Assembly: GCA_934725795.1 (NCBI GenBank)
Contig: CAKVCF010000009.1
Location: forward strand, 1-13,644
Length of the DNA: 13,644 nt
Source: an uncultured Clostridia bacterium
Lineage (GTDB): Bacteria > Bacillota > Clostridia > Christensenellales > UBA1242
Direction: 5' to 3'
A program made the position numbers and the translations under genes. The first letter of the stretch is position 1. Each line of letters begins with the position of its first letter. Shown here piece by piece: positions 1 to 9,617 of the stretch. The notes under the pieces are model-generated. The model did not search any database and was not told the origin of the DNA. It was given only the letters and a program-made list of their open reading frames with translations.

Positions 1-1
1 G

Positions 2-991
2 TTTAACAACAGATTGAAATCCATTTTGGCACTTTCACGTCAAGATTGGTGCTTATTTATTGACTTAAAGGAAGATAAAATTTCTTACGGTTTAATGATG
101 AGTTTTAGAAGCATTAAGGACAAAAACTTTTTGCAAGTGTTGGAAGACACAACTTTTTCAAAAGAACGCACAAGCAAAACTCATTGTATCATAGCTCGTC
201 CGCTTAACTCTTATTCCATGCTGCTTCACTCTATCAGTGGTGAAACTTTAAATGTAAACTTTTCTTTGGACAAATCTAAAAACAATGTATTCACCAAAGA
301 AATCCAAGAATTGGTTGATGCCACATTCAGCAAACTGCGAACAACTCAACGCAAACTTGCTGATATGAAAAATATGTATCTTAATATTTTTACCAACGTT
401 TTAAATGACGTGCATGGTGCACTTTGTGTTATTGTTGATAAAGATTATGTTGATAACGGCCTTTTTGAAGATGGCATTTGGCTTAAAGAACCTATCAATT
501 TCAGCAAACTTTTCACACAAAGCAAAAGTTACAGTGAAGAAAAATTGCAAGCACATGCAGACCTTTTCTTAAACATGCTTAACTTTGATGGTATTACAAT
601 CATTGACAACATGGGCAGATTGCGCGCTTACAACGTGTTTGTTGAACCAAACAGCAAAAAAGTTGGTTATATTGTCGGTGGTGCACGCAAACGTGCAGCC
701 TTCCACATTTTAAGCAGCAAACGTAAAGGTATCGTTGGTGTTTACTTCCAAAGCCACGAAGGTGAAGTTTTCTTCCAAGCATTAAAACAAAACACTCCAA
801 AACAAAAGAAGCAAGAAGCCAAGTTGGAAGTTAAACCAGAGCCAACTGTTGAAGTTAAACCTGATGAAATTAAACCACAGGTCAATGAAGAAAATACAAA
901 CACTGACAACAATCCAGTTGTTTTAATTAGTGAAAAGATTGAATCTAACACCGCAGAAACGCAAGCAGAATACAAAGAATCTGCACAATAA
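2..991 (+). CDS. DisA_N-type (diadenylate-cyclase-like) domain protein, 5' partial
   Basis: The frame is open to the left edge, with in-frame codons F-N-N-R before the TTG at 14. That TTG has no Shine-Dalgarno, so I treat the gene as 5'-truncated. Numbering from the TTG, residues about 185-258 resemble the diadenylate cyclase fold of DisA/CdaA. They contain LNFDGITIID (190-199), aligning with the catalytic DGA motif, and GARKRAA (223-229), aligning with the ATP-binding G-T-R-H-R-A-A motif. The Asp-Gly and both Arg residues are kept; Ala is Ile and the middle His is Lys. The segment before this (1-150, with HGALCVIVD at 134-142) looks like the sensor-type domain found ahead of such cyclase-like domains. 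The tail (260-325) is rich in Lys, Glu and Pro and is probably disordered. By family it would make or bind c-di-AMP or a related nucleotide, but activity is inferred. No signal peptide or membrane helix is visible in the part seen, so it is probably cytoplasmic. Confidence 0.72.
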   Translation, partial: FNNRLKSILALSRQDWCLFIDLKEDKISYGLMMSFRSIKDKNFLQVLEDTTFSKERTSKTHCIIARPLNSYSMLLHSISGETLNVNFSLDKSKNNVFTKEIQELVDATFSKLRTTQRKLADMKNMYLNIFTNVLNDVHGALCVIVDKDYVDNGLFEDGIWLKEPINFSKLFTQSKSYSEEKLQAHADLFLNMLNFDGITIIDNMGRLRAYNVFVEPNSKKVGYIVGGARKRAAFHILSSKRKGIVGVYFQSHEGEVFFQALKQNTPKQKKQEAKLEVKPEPTVEVKPDEIKPQVNEENTNTDNNPVVLISEKIESNTAETQAEYKESAQ

Positions 992-1045
992 TAGAACATT
1001 AACCATAAACACATAACACATTTATTTAGGCAATAAAATTACAGT

Positions 1046-1085
1046 AAAAAATGTTTAGCAAACGCTAAACATTTTTTGTTTTTTT
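1046..1085 (+). terminator. Rho-independent terminator, probably bidirectional
   Basis: A perfect 14-bp inverted repeat (AAAAAATGTTTAGC at 1046-1059, GCTAAACATTTTTT at 1064-1077) encloses a 4-nt loop. It runs into a T-rich tract to 1085, interrupted by one G. It lies 54 nt after the plus-strand stop codon and 56 nt after the stop of the convergent minus-strand gene. The six A's at the left foot become U's on the other strand, so it probably serves both genes. Confidence 0.88.
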
Positions 1086-1133
1086 AACTGCTTTTGATAA
1101 CATTGATTTTTGTTTTAATTTTAACAAAGTCAA

Positions 1134-4100
1134 CTATCTAATTCTCATTTTATTACGCAATACAATAATTGTTATTGTTACGCCAAGCACAATCACTGAC
1201 ACAACAATAATAATAATGATTGCCCAAACATTGAGCGGTTCTTTCACCACAACCTTGAAGCTTGTGATAACTGAACCTGAACTGCCAACAAGTTTAACAT
1301 AATATTCACCAGCACCATCGGTTTTTTGTGAAATTGAATGTTGCACTTGTTCCAAAACAGAATTTTCATTAATTGTGTAAATCAATGTATCATTAATGTA
1401 TAAATAACTATCACCAACTTGTTCATAAATAATACCAGGGTTGAATGTTATATCAAAACCTTTTGTGGTTTCTTTGCCTAATTCAACTGAACATTCAATT
1501 GTTGGTTGTTCGTCATTCATTGTTAAAACGAATGCAGTTGAACGCACTGGATAAATACTATCATCAACTTCGTATGTTATTTCAAATGATTGTTTGCCAG
1601 CTGAAATACCTAATTTGTCAGCATTATCAAGCAATGTTTGATAGGTCAACAATCTTCCGTTTTCGGTTTGTGGATTGATAAGTTGTAAGAATTGGTCAGT
1701 AATCTCAACCCCTTCTTGATTAACAACTTTTGTGATTGTGTATCTTGCAATTGTTGTTAAATCGTAACTTGAACGTGCTTCGTTTTTATTTAAAATTGTA
1801 AAGCTGATAGCTGTTTCAATAAGGTTGCCATTATATGTAGCATTCAACACAACCTTATAGTTGCCAAAATCCTCAAATGTATAAGCATAACCCTTTTGTT
1901 TTGGTTGATAATTAACGCCATTGCGTGTTGCTTGTTTTAAACTGATTGGTTTTGCATTAATAGAATCATAAGCTGATGGTTCATACACTGCCAATTCCAC
2001 AGCATCATTAAACACACCATTTTCAATTGGTGCTAAACCATTCATTGTGAAGAAAATATCTTTCATCACACCAAAGGTTATACGTTCGTTTTCATCATCA
2101 CCAAAACTGAACACATGTTGGTTGCCAGCAAGGTCGGCAATTTCAAATGAATATTTACCGCTGCCTTTTGCTGTGTATTCAACCTTGTTGCCTGCATTGT
2201 TCATAGTTAATGTTTCAAGCATCACACCATTGTGATAAACAGTTAAAACTATTGAGTTTTTAGCTGTTATTCTGCCTGCGACCGCATTCTTTTGATTGAA
2301 TGATAAAGTTAAGGTTTGGTCTTTTTGTAAATACAAAGACTGCTCAAAATTCTCAACATCGTAATTGTATTGAGTTTCACCAGTTATTCCATAAGAATAT
2401 TTAACATCTGTAACAATCACATTATCGCTTGGTTGAGCCATTTCAAGTGTTGCAAAGTATCTGCTGTATGTGTTTGTATAAACACGGTAGATTGTGAAAT
2501 CACCTATCTTAACACCACGTGTATCTTCTTGCCTTACAGTGTCTGTTTTCAACATTGCTGCACCTTGATCAGTTGCCACAATAACAATCAATTTTTGATT
2601 ACTGATGAAAAGTGGAATATTTGTTATTGGCAAAGTAAGTTGTTCACTTGTTTGCTTTTTAAGTTTGCTTGTGTCAAAGCCTGATGGCAATTCACTAAAC
2701 TTAAAGCTTGAATTTGCCTTAATCGCAACCATATCTTCAGTTTGAACATAGTACAAGTCAGTTAAAACAGCCACAACAGAGAATGCATAAACCTTGTTAC
2801 CTAAACGTTTGCCATCAACTGTTGAAATTTCAATTTCAAACCAATAAACACCTTTACTGTTTGAGAGTGTGTTGATAACATAATTGCTTAAACCATCAAG
2901 ATTGTAAGTTGCAATTGCATCATCTTGCAATCTTTCATGCAATCTATAATTATATGTAAAATAGTCATTTTCAACAGGTGTCCACATTAAATTCATAACA
3001 CCAGAAGTGGTTGAATTGAATGCAACCTTTTCATAATCTTCATTATATTTGAAGTTGATTGTGTGTTCAACATTATCAGTGTTTTTAAGTGCCACTGGTT
3101 TTGTGTTTGAGTCAATCACAACATTATAAACTTTTTCCGAAACATTATCATACCATAAATCCACTGTATATTTTACGGTTGCACCAGCATTTGTTGCTGT
3201 GAAAGGCAATAATGTTATTTTACCATTTTCAAATTTTATCAAATCAACTGAAATATCTGTTGAATATTGATAACTTATTGTTCCATCAAAGTTTTCAATA
3301 ACACGATTATTTAAAGTTACAACCCAGTTGTTATCTTTAAATTCCGCAACATAATCTAACTTGTTACCATCAATATTGTGGCTAAGCACCACCTTTTTAT
3401 AAAGGTCTGTGTTGAAGGTGATTGTTGCTGCGGTGAAACCATAGTAAGTGTTGGCATGTTCAAAATATTTGTTATTGTTGCTTGTTGCACCTTCAAAACT
3501 TATGCTATAGAAGCTGTCCCCAGTAACAGTGTCAAAGCGATAAGTGCTTTGTTTGCCAAAAGCATCAGTCATAATAATTTGATATGTGCCAGCAAGATTT
3601 GTTAACAATCTTGTTTCAACGTCTGCCAATGTTCCGTCAATATTTTGATAATATTTAAACTCGCCATTTTCAATTTGACAGGTATAAACTTGTGTGTCGC
3701 TTGAAGAAATTACAACAATTTCTCTTGCATAGTACATGATGTTATTTTCTTTTATGTTTGCACCGTGCAAGTCAATGTAGTAGTTGTTTGCTGAATCCTT
3801 TTTAACCAAGTTTTCAACATTTATTTCAACGCGATTTTCTTTATCATAATAGTTGATTGTAAATGTTTGTTCACTTAATCTTGAGAAGATTCTCAAAGTA
3901 TAGTTACCGCGCCCTGCAGTTTTAATTGATTCACAAATTTGTGCTGTTAAACCAGTGTTTGTGAATTTTGTTGTTGCATTTGTATTGATTGTTGAAATGT
4001 AACCAGTTACAGAATTAACCAATTGAATGCGGAAGAATTTATCAACAGGTTCTGCTGTTCCACTGTCGGTTGTAGAATGGTCAATTTCAAACAATGTTAT

Positions 4101-7100
4101 TGCATTATTTGCATTGTTAAGTGTAACTTCACCTTCTTCAATGCTTTGTTGTGCGTTAATATAATTTGCATGGAAAGTAAATTCAAGTTGTTCTTGGTCT
4201 GGATCAAACAAAATCAAGTATTGGTTTATGTTACCAGCACCATCAATTTCAACTATTTCATAATAGCCTGATTGAGCATTCAATGGCAACACGCCAAGAT
4301 AACTATTGATTGTGCCAACTGACAAAACTTCTTCATATGTTGCAAAGTTTGTTACTGGCATGTTCAATTCAGCCAAAGTTAAGTCATTGCTTGTGATTTG
4401 ACGATAGTATATTTTTTCAATATCTTGAACGTCAAACTTAGTTTGTGCTGTTACAACAAATGCGTATAAATCTGCCACATTTTTTGTTTGATAATATTTT
4501 GTATATTGATTTACAAAATACAAACCTGAAGCTGTGTCATAAACGGCAAGATTTAACATTTTATCTGTTCCGTTTTGCTCATTATAATATTGCACCAAAT
4601 TATCTGCTGATTCAAGATTATTAGAGTTTTGTGTTGGTGGAGTTCTATCTATCACAACAGTGTAAATTGTTTCATAAAAACTTTGAAGTGTTGAATTTGA
4701 GCTCACATAACTTGAATAGCAATCTTTATATTTTTCATCATATGCTGAATCGCTAGAAATCCTAAATCTCACCCTAACAACATATCTTATTGTTTTTGCT
4801 GATGCATCAAAGTTGATATTGCCATTACCAGCACGCACCAAACCAGTGTCAAGCCATACAACTCTGCCGCCATCTTCAAGTTTAGCAGGCATTGAGCTTT
4901 CTCCACCAATATCGCGATATTGATAGTTGATGTATCTTGTTGATGTTGTGCTATTATCAACATATTTATCAACAATTAAGAAATCAGGATCAATTTGTGC
5001 TTGTTCAGCAGCATTGCCTTCGGTTGCATATGCTGGCAACACCACTTTCACATATTCAGCATTTGTTAACAACTTTTTGGTTGTTTGGTTAACAGTTTGA
5101 ACTGCTTGCAAATCTTCTTTATCAACCATTGCACTAATTTCAACTGAAGGATTTGCTGTTGTGATTGTAAATCCAATTGCTGTTTTTGTTGTTGTCAAAT
5201 CTTTGCCATTTGCAGCCAAAGTTGAGTTAACAACATTATCTTCAATAACAACAACATAATCACCAGCCAACCACAACCAACTGCCTTGATTGTTTGTTTG
5301 AATATATTTTTCAAACAATGTTCCAGTTAAGTATTCAGCCAAGTTAACATATAAATAGCCATTATTGTTGCTATCTACAGTGTAGTAAGCTTGTTGTTGA
5401 CTTTCAGTTAAAGATGCAACATATTCTTTTGTTGAGAATAATTTTGCAGGTGTGATAATTGTATTCCCGCGTGAGTCCACGGTATTATAAGGAGCACCAA
5501 GTTGATTTTGATTATCTAAGAAATAGATTGTAAAATTCAATCTGCCTGCATAATAACTGCTTGCACTTGCACCATTAAAATACTTACCAACAGGCACTTT
5601 AACTTGAACAGGCACTTTGTTTGTTACCAAACTTAAAGTGTAGTTAATTTCTTCTTGAGCATAATTGCTGTTGCCATAATATGTTAAAGTTTTTTCTTCC
5701 ATTGGTTTGCTGAAATTTTTGAAATCTGTTTGTTCACGCAAGAATAATTCAATAAACTTGCCAACATTCATACCGTCAACATCTACGATAATGTTTTGCC
5801 TATCAACAATGAACCAGTATTCTTGTGAACTTCCGTCAGTATATGTTCTTGTTACAACATAAAGCCCTTCTTGTGTTTTACCATCTTGAACATTGATTGT
5901 GTTGTAATATCTGCTTGAACTATTTTTAACCAAGTTGCCTTCAACATCTTGTTGACCATCAACGTCTTTACTGAATAACACACCAATAGTTTGAGTGCTT
6001 TCATAGAAGCCACCAATATCTTGATTGTATGTGTCAACAGTTAAAGCATAATAGTTGTAAGTTATTGATTTCACAGCATAATTGCCTGAGCCTTGTGTCC
6101 AATAGAAAGCCAAAAGGTTATCACTTGTTGCTTGCGCACCTTTTATGTTTTTGCCAGTTGCGAGTTCGTAATTATTGTTGCTTAAATATGTTTCATCTTC
6201 AAGCCTGTTAGCATCAGTTGTAAAATACACCTTACCAAGTGAATGGTCATCATTTATTTCAATCCTTAAATAAGAATTAGAATTTGTGATTTGTGTGTTA
6301 TCAAACTGATTTGCACCAGCAATATATATCTTTCTAACAAAGGCATTAAAATCTTTTTCTTCATTTGTTTTGTTTGCTGCGTCAACCGTGTAATAAGGGT
6401 TTTGTTCAGCCGATGGCTTTGTAACATTGCCAGAATATTTTTGATTGTTAAATTGGTTATAAGTTGCCAAAGTTGTGTTTTCAACAATCAAATAATTTGC
6501 ACCAGCAAAACCGCTAAACAACTTATTTAACATGGCAACATTGCTGCCAACGCCAACAAAATAGTTGGCATTTTTTAAACTTTCGCTGGTTTCATTATTT
6601 ACAAATCTTTCAATAAATTGTTCAGTTAAAGTTCTATCTTCACTAGGTTTTGTTGAATCAAACATTTTGATTGCTTTATGTGTTGCATATTCAACATTAA
6701 CACCTGTTGCAAACACAAGGCTTGCTTGTGTGAAGTATTCATTATTTCCTTCTTTATAATAATTGCCGTCTTGTGTTTTTATTTTAAAGTATTGTTCACT
6801 TGAATCAATCACAAACATGTAACTTGTTTTGTTGCCCGCTTCGTCAACTAATTCAAACAAATAGATACCGTCATTTTTAAGCACATTTGCTGAGCTGATT
6901 GTATAGTCAAGTTTTGTTGGCTTTTCAATTTTAAATGGACCTGTTTGATTGCCAAGTGAATATTTATTTGTAAACCAAACTTGTGATGAAGAGTTATTTA
7001 AACTTCTTACTGAATCTTCAGCATTTTTCAAAATTGGTGTATAATAATAAGTTGCTGAAATGTTAGCACCGCTTGCTTTATCTGCCCAATAGATTGTTGC

Positions 7101-9524
7101 AAACACATCTGCAATGCAATCAATTTTTTTATAGCTACCCATTTCATCTGTTTGGATTGCATAAATAACATTGCCGTTGTTATCTTTAACTTGACGTGTT
7201 GCATAAACACCAACGCCAGTGATATTTGTGCGGTCAATAGTAAATGAACGATAAGCCTTAGCTTCGCCTTCATTTGTTGCTTCAATCAAGAAACTTGCAC
7301 CTTCACCTTCTGCAATATTTGTGCCTAAAATTGTTGCACCATTTTGCACATTTTGTGGCAAAGCCTGACGTCTAAGTTCGTTTGCTGTTAAAATATTTGA
7401 ATGGTTTGATTTAGACTCATCTCTTGTTAAATATGTGTTTTGGATTGAATAATACTTAACATCAACTGCGCGCTCAAACACATCTGGTTCTTCCCACCAA
7501 ATTTTAACATTTTGATTTGTGAATTTGCCTGAACCAACTGCGATATCGTATTCTTTTGTTGTTTCGTTATAAGCACCAACATTAACAATTGAAGTTTGGT
7601 TTGTGTATCTAAATGCAAACACTTGCTTAAATCCGCTTAAACTGCCATCGTCAACTGTTATAAACACAAGATAGTAACCAATTTTGTTGAATGTTGTTGT
7701 GTTTGTTATTGCTTCTCTATAATCTGCCCAAGATTTGCCTTCTGGCAAAGTTGTTGAACTTAAAATTGGTTGTGTGCTGTAAATATAAAAGCTGTTCCAA
7801 GATGAATTGCCTTCGCTATCTTTATTTGGCACATATGTCAAGTTTGATGCCAACCAAATTCCACCTTGGTTTGTTGATTGATACATTTCTTTATTGATTG
7901 CACTGCTAATTGAAGGATTTTCTTCATCAGCTGCAGAAGCAAAAGCAGTGTTTAAATTATTTTCAGTAAGTTGATCATTGATAAGTGCATCTTTCTTTTT
8001 ATTTACATAGCCCGTGCGGTTATTTTCGCCCGTTAAAGTGGTTTCATTTATAGAATAAGCCACGCCAAGTTTTTGTTCGTCAGTTGGTTGATTATATCTT
8101 TCAAATCCGTCTGGAACAATTAAAACAACTCTATCATAAACATGTTTATTTATTTCGATATAGCGCATTTGAGCTTCAGCATAGCCAACTTTTGAATATT
8201 TCAACTCATAGCCAACAATTGTTAAACTATCGTTTTGAAGTTCAAAGCCCATATTGTTTTGCTCACCATTGTAGATATAGCTATAACTAAATTGATAGCT
8301 ACCAACTTCTGTGAACATGATAACTGCTTTTGTTTCATCTTCCAAACCTATAACTTTTGTTGATTCACCATTTGAGTTAGTTTTTGTGCAAACCAAAGAA
8401 TAACTTTCGCCTGTGCTTGCTTGACGCACTCTACGATATGAATAACGTGTGGTTACACCGTTTGCTGTATGAGTGTAATCCAATGTGTATTTTGAAAAAT
8501 CATATGTAAGGGTTGGATATTGACTGCTTGAACCTAACACAAACTTTCTGCCAACTGCGTTTGGCAATGATAAGGTTGGCAAGGTAGCATACGCCTGCCC
8601 TGAGCCATTTTCAAAAATCTCGGCTTCAGTATATGTAGACTTAAACACCAATTCAAATGTGAAAGTTTGACGTTTAAATTCTTCATTATGACGATATTCC
8701 ACAACAAATTCATAATGGCCATCAAATCCCTTTCTTTGTGGAATAATGTAAGTGAAATCTTGATAGTTGTTTTCACCATATTGTCTAACTGCTGGCAAAA
8801 CAATCTGCTTACCGTTACGTGTTGCATTTACATTGATTTGTTGAATATTTGTTGCGTAGTTATAATTAGACAACAAATTTTCAGTGTTACGTTTAAGGTC
8901 TTCTCTAACACTGCCGTCAGCCGTTGTTTGTGTGCCGTAAATGTAACTGCCAAAACTGAAAAGCACACCTTCAGCAATATCAACTTCTTGAGCATCAGCT
9001 TGGTTAGAATTATAGGCTGTTATGTTAGGTGTATAATAATATGTAACAGGGCTGCCGTTTATAGTTTTTGTTTTCAGGCTGTTTTCAAGCATGATATAAT
9101 CGCCTGATTGGTAAACTGTTTTATTTGATTGAGCTTTTGAATCTGCAATATCAGTGTAATAATAATTAGGGTAATCGGTTGTATTGGCACGGATTCTATC
9201 AACTGCTAAAGTGTTGAAAGCTGTACCATCTGTTTTGTAAAGGCCTTTTTTGAAATTATAATCGGCTGAAGCATAAAAGCTTTGCATTGTTTCATATTCG
9301 GTGGAATCTTTGTAATCATCACCAGTTGACGCAATGCCAACCTTTTCAACTGAAAGCACAATACCGCCATCATCTTTTTGGCTGTAATCTTTGCCAATTT
9401 CAATGGCTGCGTTTGTATATTTTGTTCGGTTTAAAACAACGCCAGCAAACAACGCACCAGCTGATAAAACAACTGTCATTATGCTGACAAACAATCTATT
9501 AAAAAATTTCTTTTTCCCTTTCAA
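1134..9524 (-). CDS. Giant secreted, membrane-anchored surface protein with Ig-like repeat modules
   Basis: I do not recognise a named family. The frame is open from 9605, but the TTG there has no ribosome binding site. A TTG at 9524 (codon 28 of that frame) follows AAAAGGGGA with 6 nt between, so I place the start there, giving about 2,796 residues. The N-terminus is a Sec-type signal: basic MKGKKKFFNRLF, then a hydrophobic stretch (VSIMTVVLSAGALFAGVVL) and a small-residue site near TNAA. The body is rich in Asn, Thr, Ser and Tyr and poor in Cys. It repeats a beta-strand pattern, G-x-Y-x-F/V-x-I-x-D-x-(A)-G-N, then a second strand ending in F-x-I-D, about 17 times. This resembles bacterial Ig-like surface repeats. 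The last 35 residues are one hydrophobic helix (WAIIIIIVVSVIVLGVTI) with a basic end (RNKMRIR); there is no LPxTG. The expected location is outside the membrane, anchored at the C-terminus. Adhesion or an envelope-scaffold role is only a guess. It appears to be transcribed alone. Confidence 0.85.
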   Translation of the reverse strand: MKGKKKFFNRLFVSIMTVVLSAGALFAGVVLNRTKYTNAAIEIGKDYSQKDDGGIVLSVEKVGIASTGDDYKDSTEYETMQSFYASADYNFKKGLYKTDGTAFNTLAVDRIRANTTDYPNYYYTDIADSKAQSNKTVYQSGDYIMLENSLKTKTINGSPVTYYYTPNITAYNSNQADAQEVDIAEGVLFSFGSYIYGTQTTADGSVREDLKRNTENLLSNYNYATNIQQINVNATRNGKQIVLPAVRQYGENNYQDFTYIIPQRKGFDGHYEFVVEYRHNEEFKRQTFTFELVFKSTYTEAEIFENGSGQAYATLPTLSLPNAVGRKFVLGSSSQYPTLTYDFSKYTLDYTHTANGVTTRYSYRRVRQASTGESYSLVCTKTNSNGESTKVIGLEDETKAVIMFTEVGSYQFSYSYIYNGEQNNMGFELQNDSLTIVGYELKYSKVGYAEAQMRYIEINKHVYDRVVLIVPDGFERYNQPTDEQKLGVAYSINETTLTGENNRTGYVNKKKDALINDQLTENNLNTAFASAADEENPSISSAINKEMYQSTNQGGIWLASNLTYVPNKDSEGNSSWNSFYIYSTQPILSSTTLPEGKSWADYREAITNTTTFNKIGYYLVFITVDDGSLSGFKQVFAFRYTNQTSIVNVGAYNETTKEYDIAVGSGKFTNQNVKIWWEEPDVFERAVDVKYYSIQNTYLTRDESKSNHSNILTANELRRQALPQNVQNGATILGTNIAEGEGASFLIEATNEGEAKAYRSFTIDRTNITGVGVYATRQVKDNNGNVIYAIQTDEMGSYKKIDCIADVFATIYWADKASGANISATYYYTPILKNAEDSVRSLNNSSSQVWFTNKYSLGNQTGPFKIEKPTKLDYTISSANVLKNDGIYLFELVDEAGNKTSYMFVIDSSEQYFKIKTQDGNYYKEGNNEYFTQASLVFATGVNVEYATHKAIKMFDSTKPSEDRTLTEQFIERFVNNETSESLKNANYFVGVGSNVAMLNKLFSGFAGANYLIVENTTLATYNQFNNQKYSGNVTKPSAEQNPYYTVDAANKTNEEKDFNAFVRKIYIAGANQFDNTQITNSNSYLRIEINDDHSLGKVYFTTDANRLEDETYLSNNNYELATGKNIKGAQATSDNLLAFYWTQGSGNYAVKSITYNYYALTVDTYNQDIGGFYESTQTIGVLFSKDVDGQQDVEGNLVKNSSSRYYNTINVQDGKTQEGLYVVTRTYTDGSSQEYWFIVDRQNIIVDVDGMNVGKFIELFLREQTDFKNFSKPMEEKTLTYYGNSNYAQEEINYTLSLVTNKVPVQVKVPVGKYFNGASASSYYAGRLNFTIYFLDNQNQLGAPYNTVDSRGNTIITPAKLFSTKEYVASLTESQQQAYYTVDSNNNGYLYVNLAEYLTGTLFEKYIQTNNQGSWLWLAGDYVVVIEDNVVNSTLAANGKDLTTTKTAIGFTITTANPSVEISAMVDKEDLQAVQTVNQTTKKLLTNAEYVKVVLPAYATEGNAAEQAQIDPDFLIVDKYVDNSTTSTRYINYQYRDIGGESSMPAKLEDGGRVVWLDTGLVRAGNGNINFDASAKTIRYVVRVRFRISSDSAYDEKYKDCYSSYVSSNSTLQSFYETIYTVVIDRTPPTQNSNNLESADNLVQYYNEQNGTDKMLNLAVYDTASGLYFVNQYTKYYQTKNVADLYAFVVTAQTKFDVQDIEKIYYRQITSNDLTLAELNMPVTNFATYEEVLSVGTINSYLGVLPLNAQSGYYEIVEIDGAGNINQYLILFDPDQEQLEFTFHANYINAQQSIEEGEVTLNNANNAITLFEIDHSTTDSGTAEPVDKFFRIQLVNSVTGYISTINTNATTKFTNTGLTAQICESIKTAGRGNYTLRIFSRLSEQTFTINYYDKENRVEINVENLVKKDSANNYYIDLHGANIKENNIMYYAREIVVISSSDTQVYTCQIENGEFKYYQNIDGTLADVETRLLTNLAGTYQIIMTDAFGKQSTYRFDTVTGDSFYSISFEGATSNNNKYFEHANTYYGFTAATITFNTDLYKKVVLSHNIDGNKLDYVAEFKDNNWVVTLNNRVIENFDGTISYQYSTDISVDLIKFENGKITLLPFTATNAGATVKYTVDLWYDNVSEKVYNVVIDSNTKPVALKNTDNVEHTINFKYNEDYEKVAFNSTTSGVMNLMWTPVENDYFTYNYRLHERLQDDAIATYNLDGLSNYVINTLSNSKGVYWFEIEISTVDGKRLGNKVYAFSVVAVLTDLYYVQTEDMVAIKANSSFKFSELPSGFDTSKLKKQTSEQLTLPITNIPLFISNQKLIVIVATDQGAAMLKTDTVRQEDTRGVKIGDFTIYRVYTNTYSRYFATLEMAQPSDNVIVTDVKYSYGITGETQYNYDVENFEQSLYLQKDQTLTLSFNQKNAVAGRITAKNSIVLTVYHNGVMLETLTMNNAGNKVEYTAKGSGKYSFEIADLAGNQHVFSFGDDENERITFGVMKDIFFTMNGLAPIENGVFNDAVELAVYEPSAYDSINAKPISLKQATRNGVNYQPKQKGYAYTFEDFGNYKVVLNATYNGNLIETAISFTILNKNEARSSYDLTTIARYTITKVVNQEGVEITDQFLQLINPQTENGRLLTYQTLLDNADKLGISAGKQSFEITYEVDDSIYPVRSTAFVLTMNDEQPTIECSVELGKETTKGFDITFNPGIIYEQVGDSYLYINDTLIYTINENSVLEQVQHSISQKTDGAGEYYVKLVGSSGSVITSFKVVVKEPLNVWAIIIIIVVSVIVLGVTITIIVLRNKMRIR
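1237..8730 (-). repeat. Array of about 17 diverged Ig-like protein modules
   Basis: The module-ending strand pair recurs along the giant protein. Approximate DNA centres are 8710, 8295, 7665, 7265, 6835, 5830, 5245, 4655, 4240, 3880, 3560, 3120, 2835, 2130, 1840, 1585 and 1280. Clear copies read YLFELVDEAGNKTSYMFVID (near 6835), YYEIVEIDGAGNINQYLILF (near 4240), YQIIMTDAFGKQSTYRF (near 3560) and YSFEIADLAGNQHVFSF (near 2130). IDRT-type ends occur near 7230 and 4650. Spacing is mostly 85-145 residues, with a few gaps about twice that which may hide weaker copies. DNA identity between copies looks low, so this is an old array rather than a recent expansion. Boundaries are estimated by eye. Confidence 0.55.
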
Positions 9525-9530
9525 AATGCT

Positions 9531-9539
9531 TCCCCTTTT
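9531..9539 (-). promoter_or_regulatory. Shine-Dalgarno deciding the start of the giant gene
   Basis: On the minus strand AAAAGGGGA lies 6 nt before the TTG at 9524. The other candidate TTG, at 9605, is preceded by a TAG stop two codons upstream and has no purine-rich site. This supports the shorter protein, which then begins directly with the basic part of the signal sequence. Confidence 0.75.
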
Positions 9540-9617
9540 ATCTTTTGCGTTTACAACAAAATTATTTATTGCAGCAATATTTGCCAGATTTGTCTGTTTG
9601 TGCAAAAGCTAGAATTT

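Noticed and set aside
742..1014. Minus-strand 90-codon frame antisense to the DisA_N-like gene.
   Set aside because: It overlaps the coding part and the Lys/Glu/Pro tail of a better-supported gene and has no family features.
1134..1240. Sortase (LPxTG-type) anchor at the end of the giant protein.
   Set aside because: A hydrophobic helix and basic tail are present but no LPxTG-like motif precedes them. A plain membrane anchor is the simpler reading.
8667..9107. A 146-codon plus-strand open frame antisense to the giant gene (also others, for example at 2370-2684).
   Set aside because: The translations are Cys/Ile/Phe-rich with no recognisable domain or ribosome binding site. They lie wholly inside a well-supported gene and are shadow frames.
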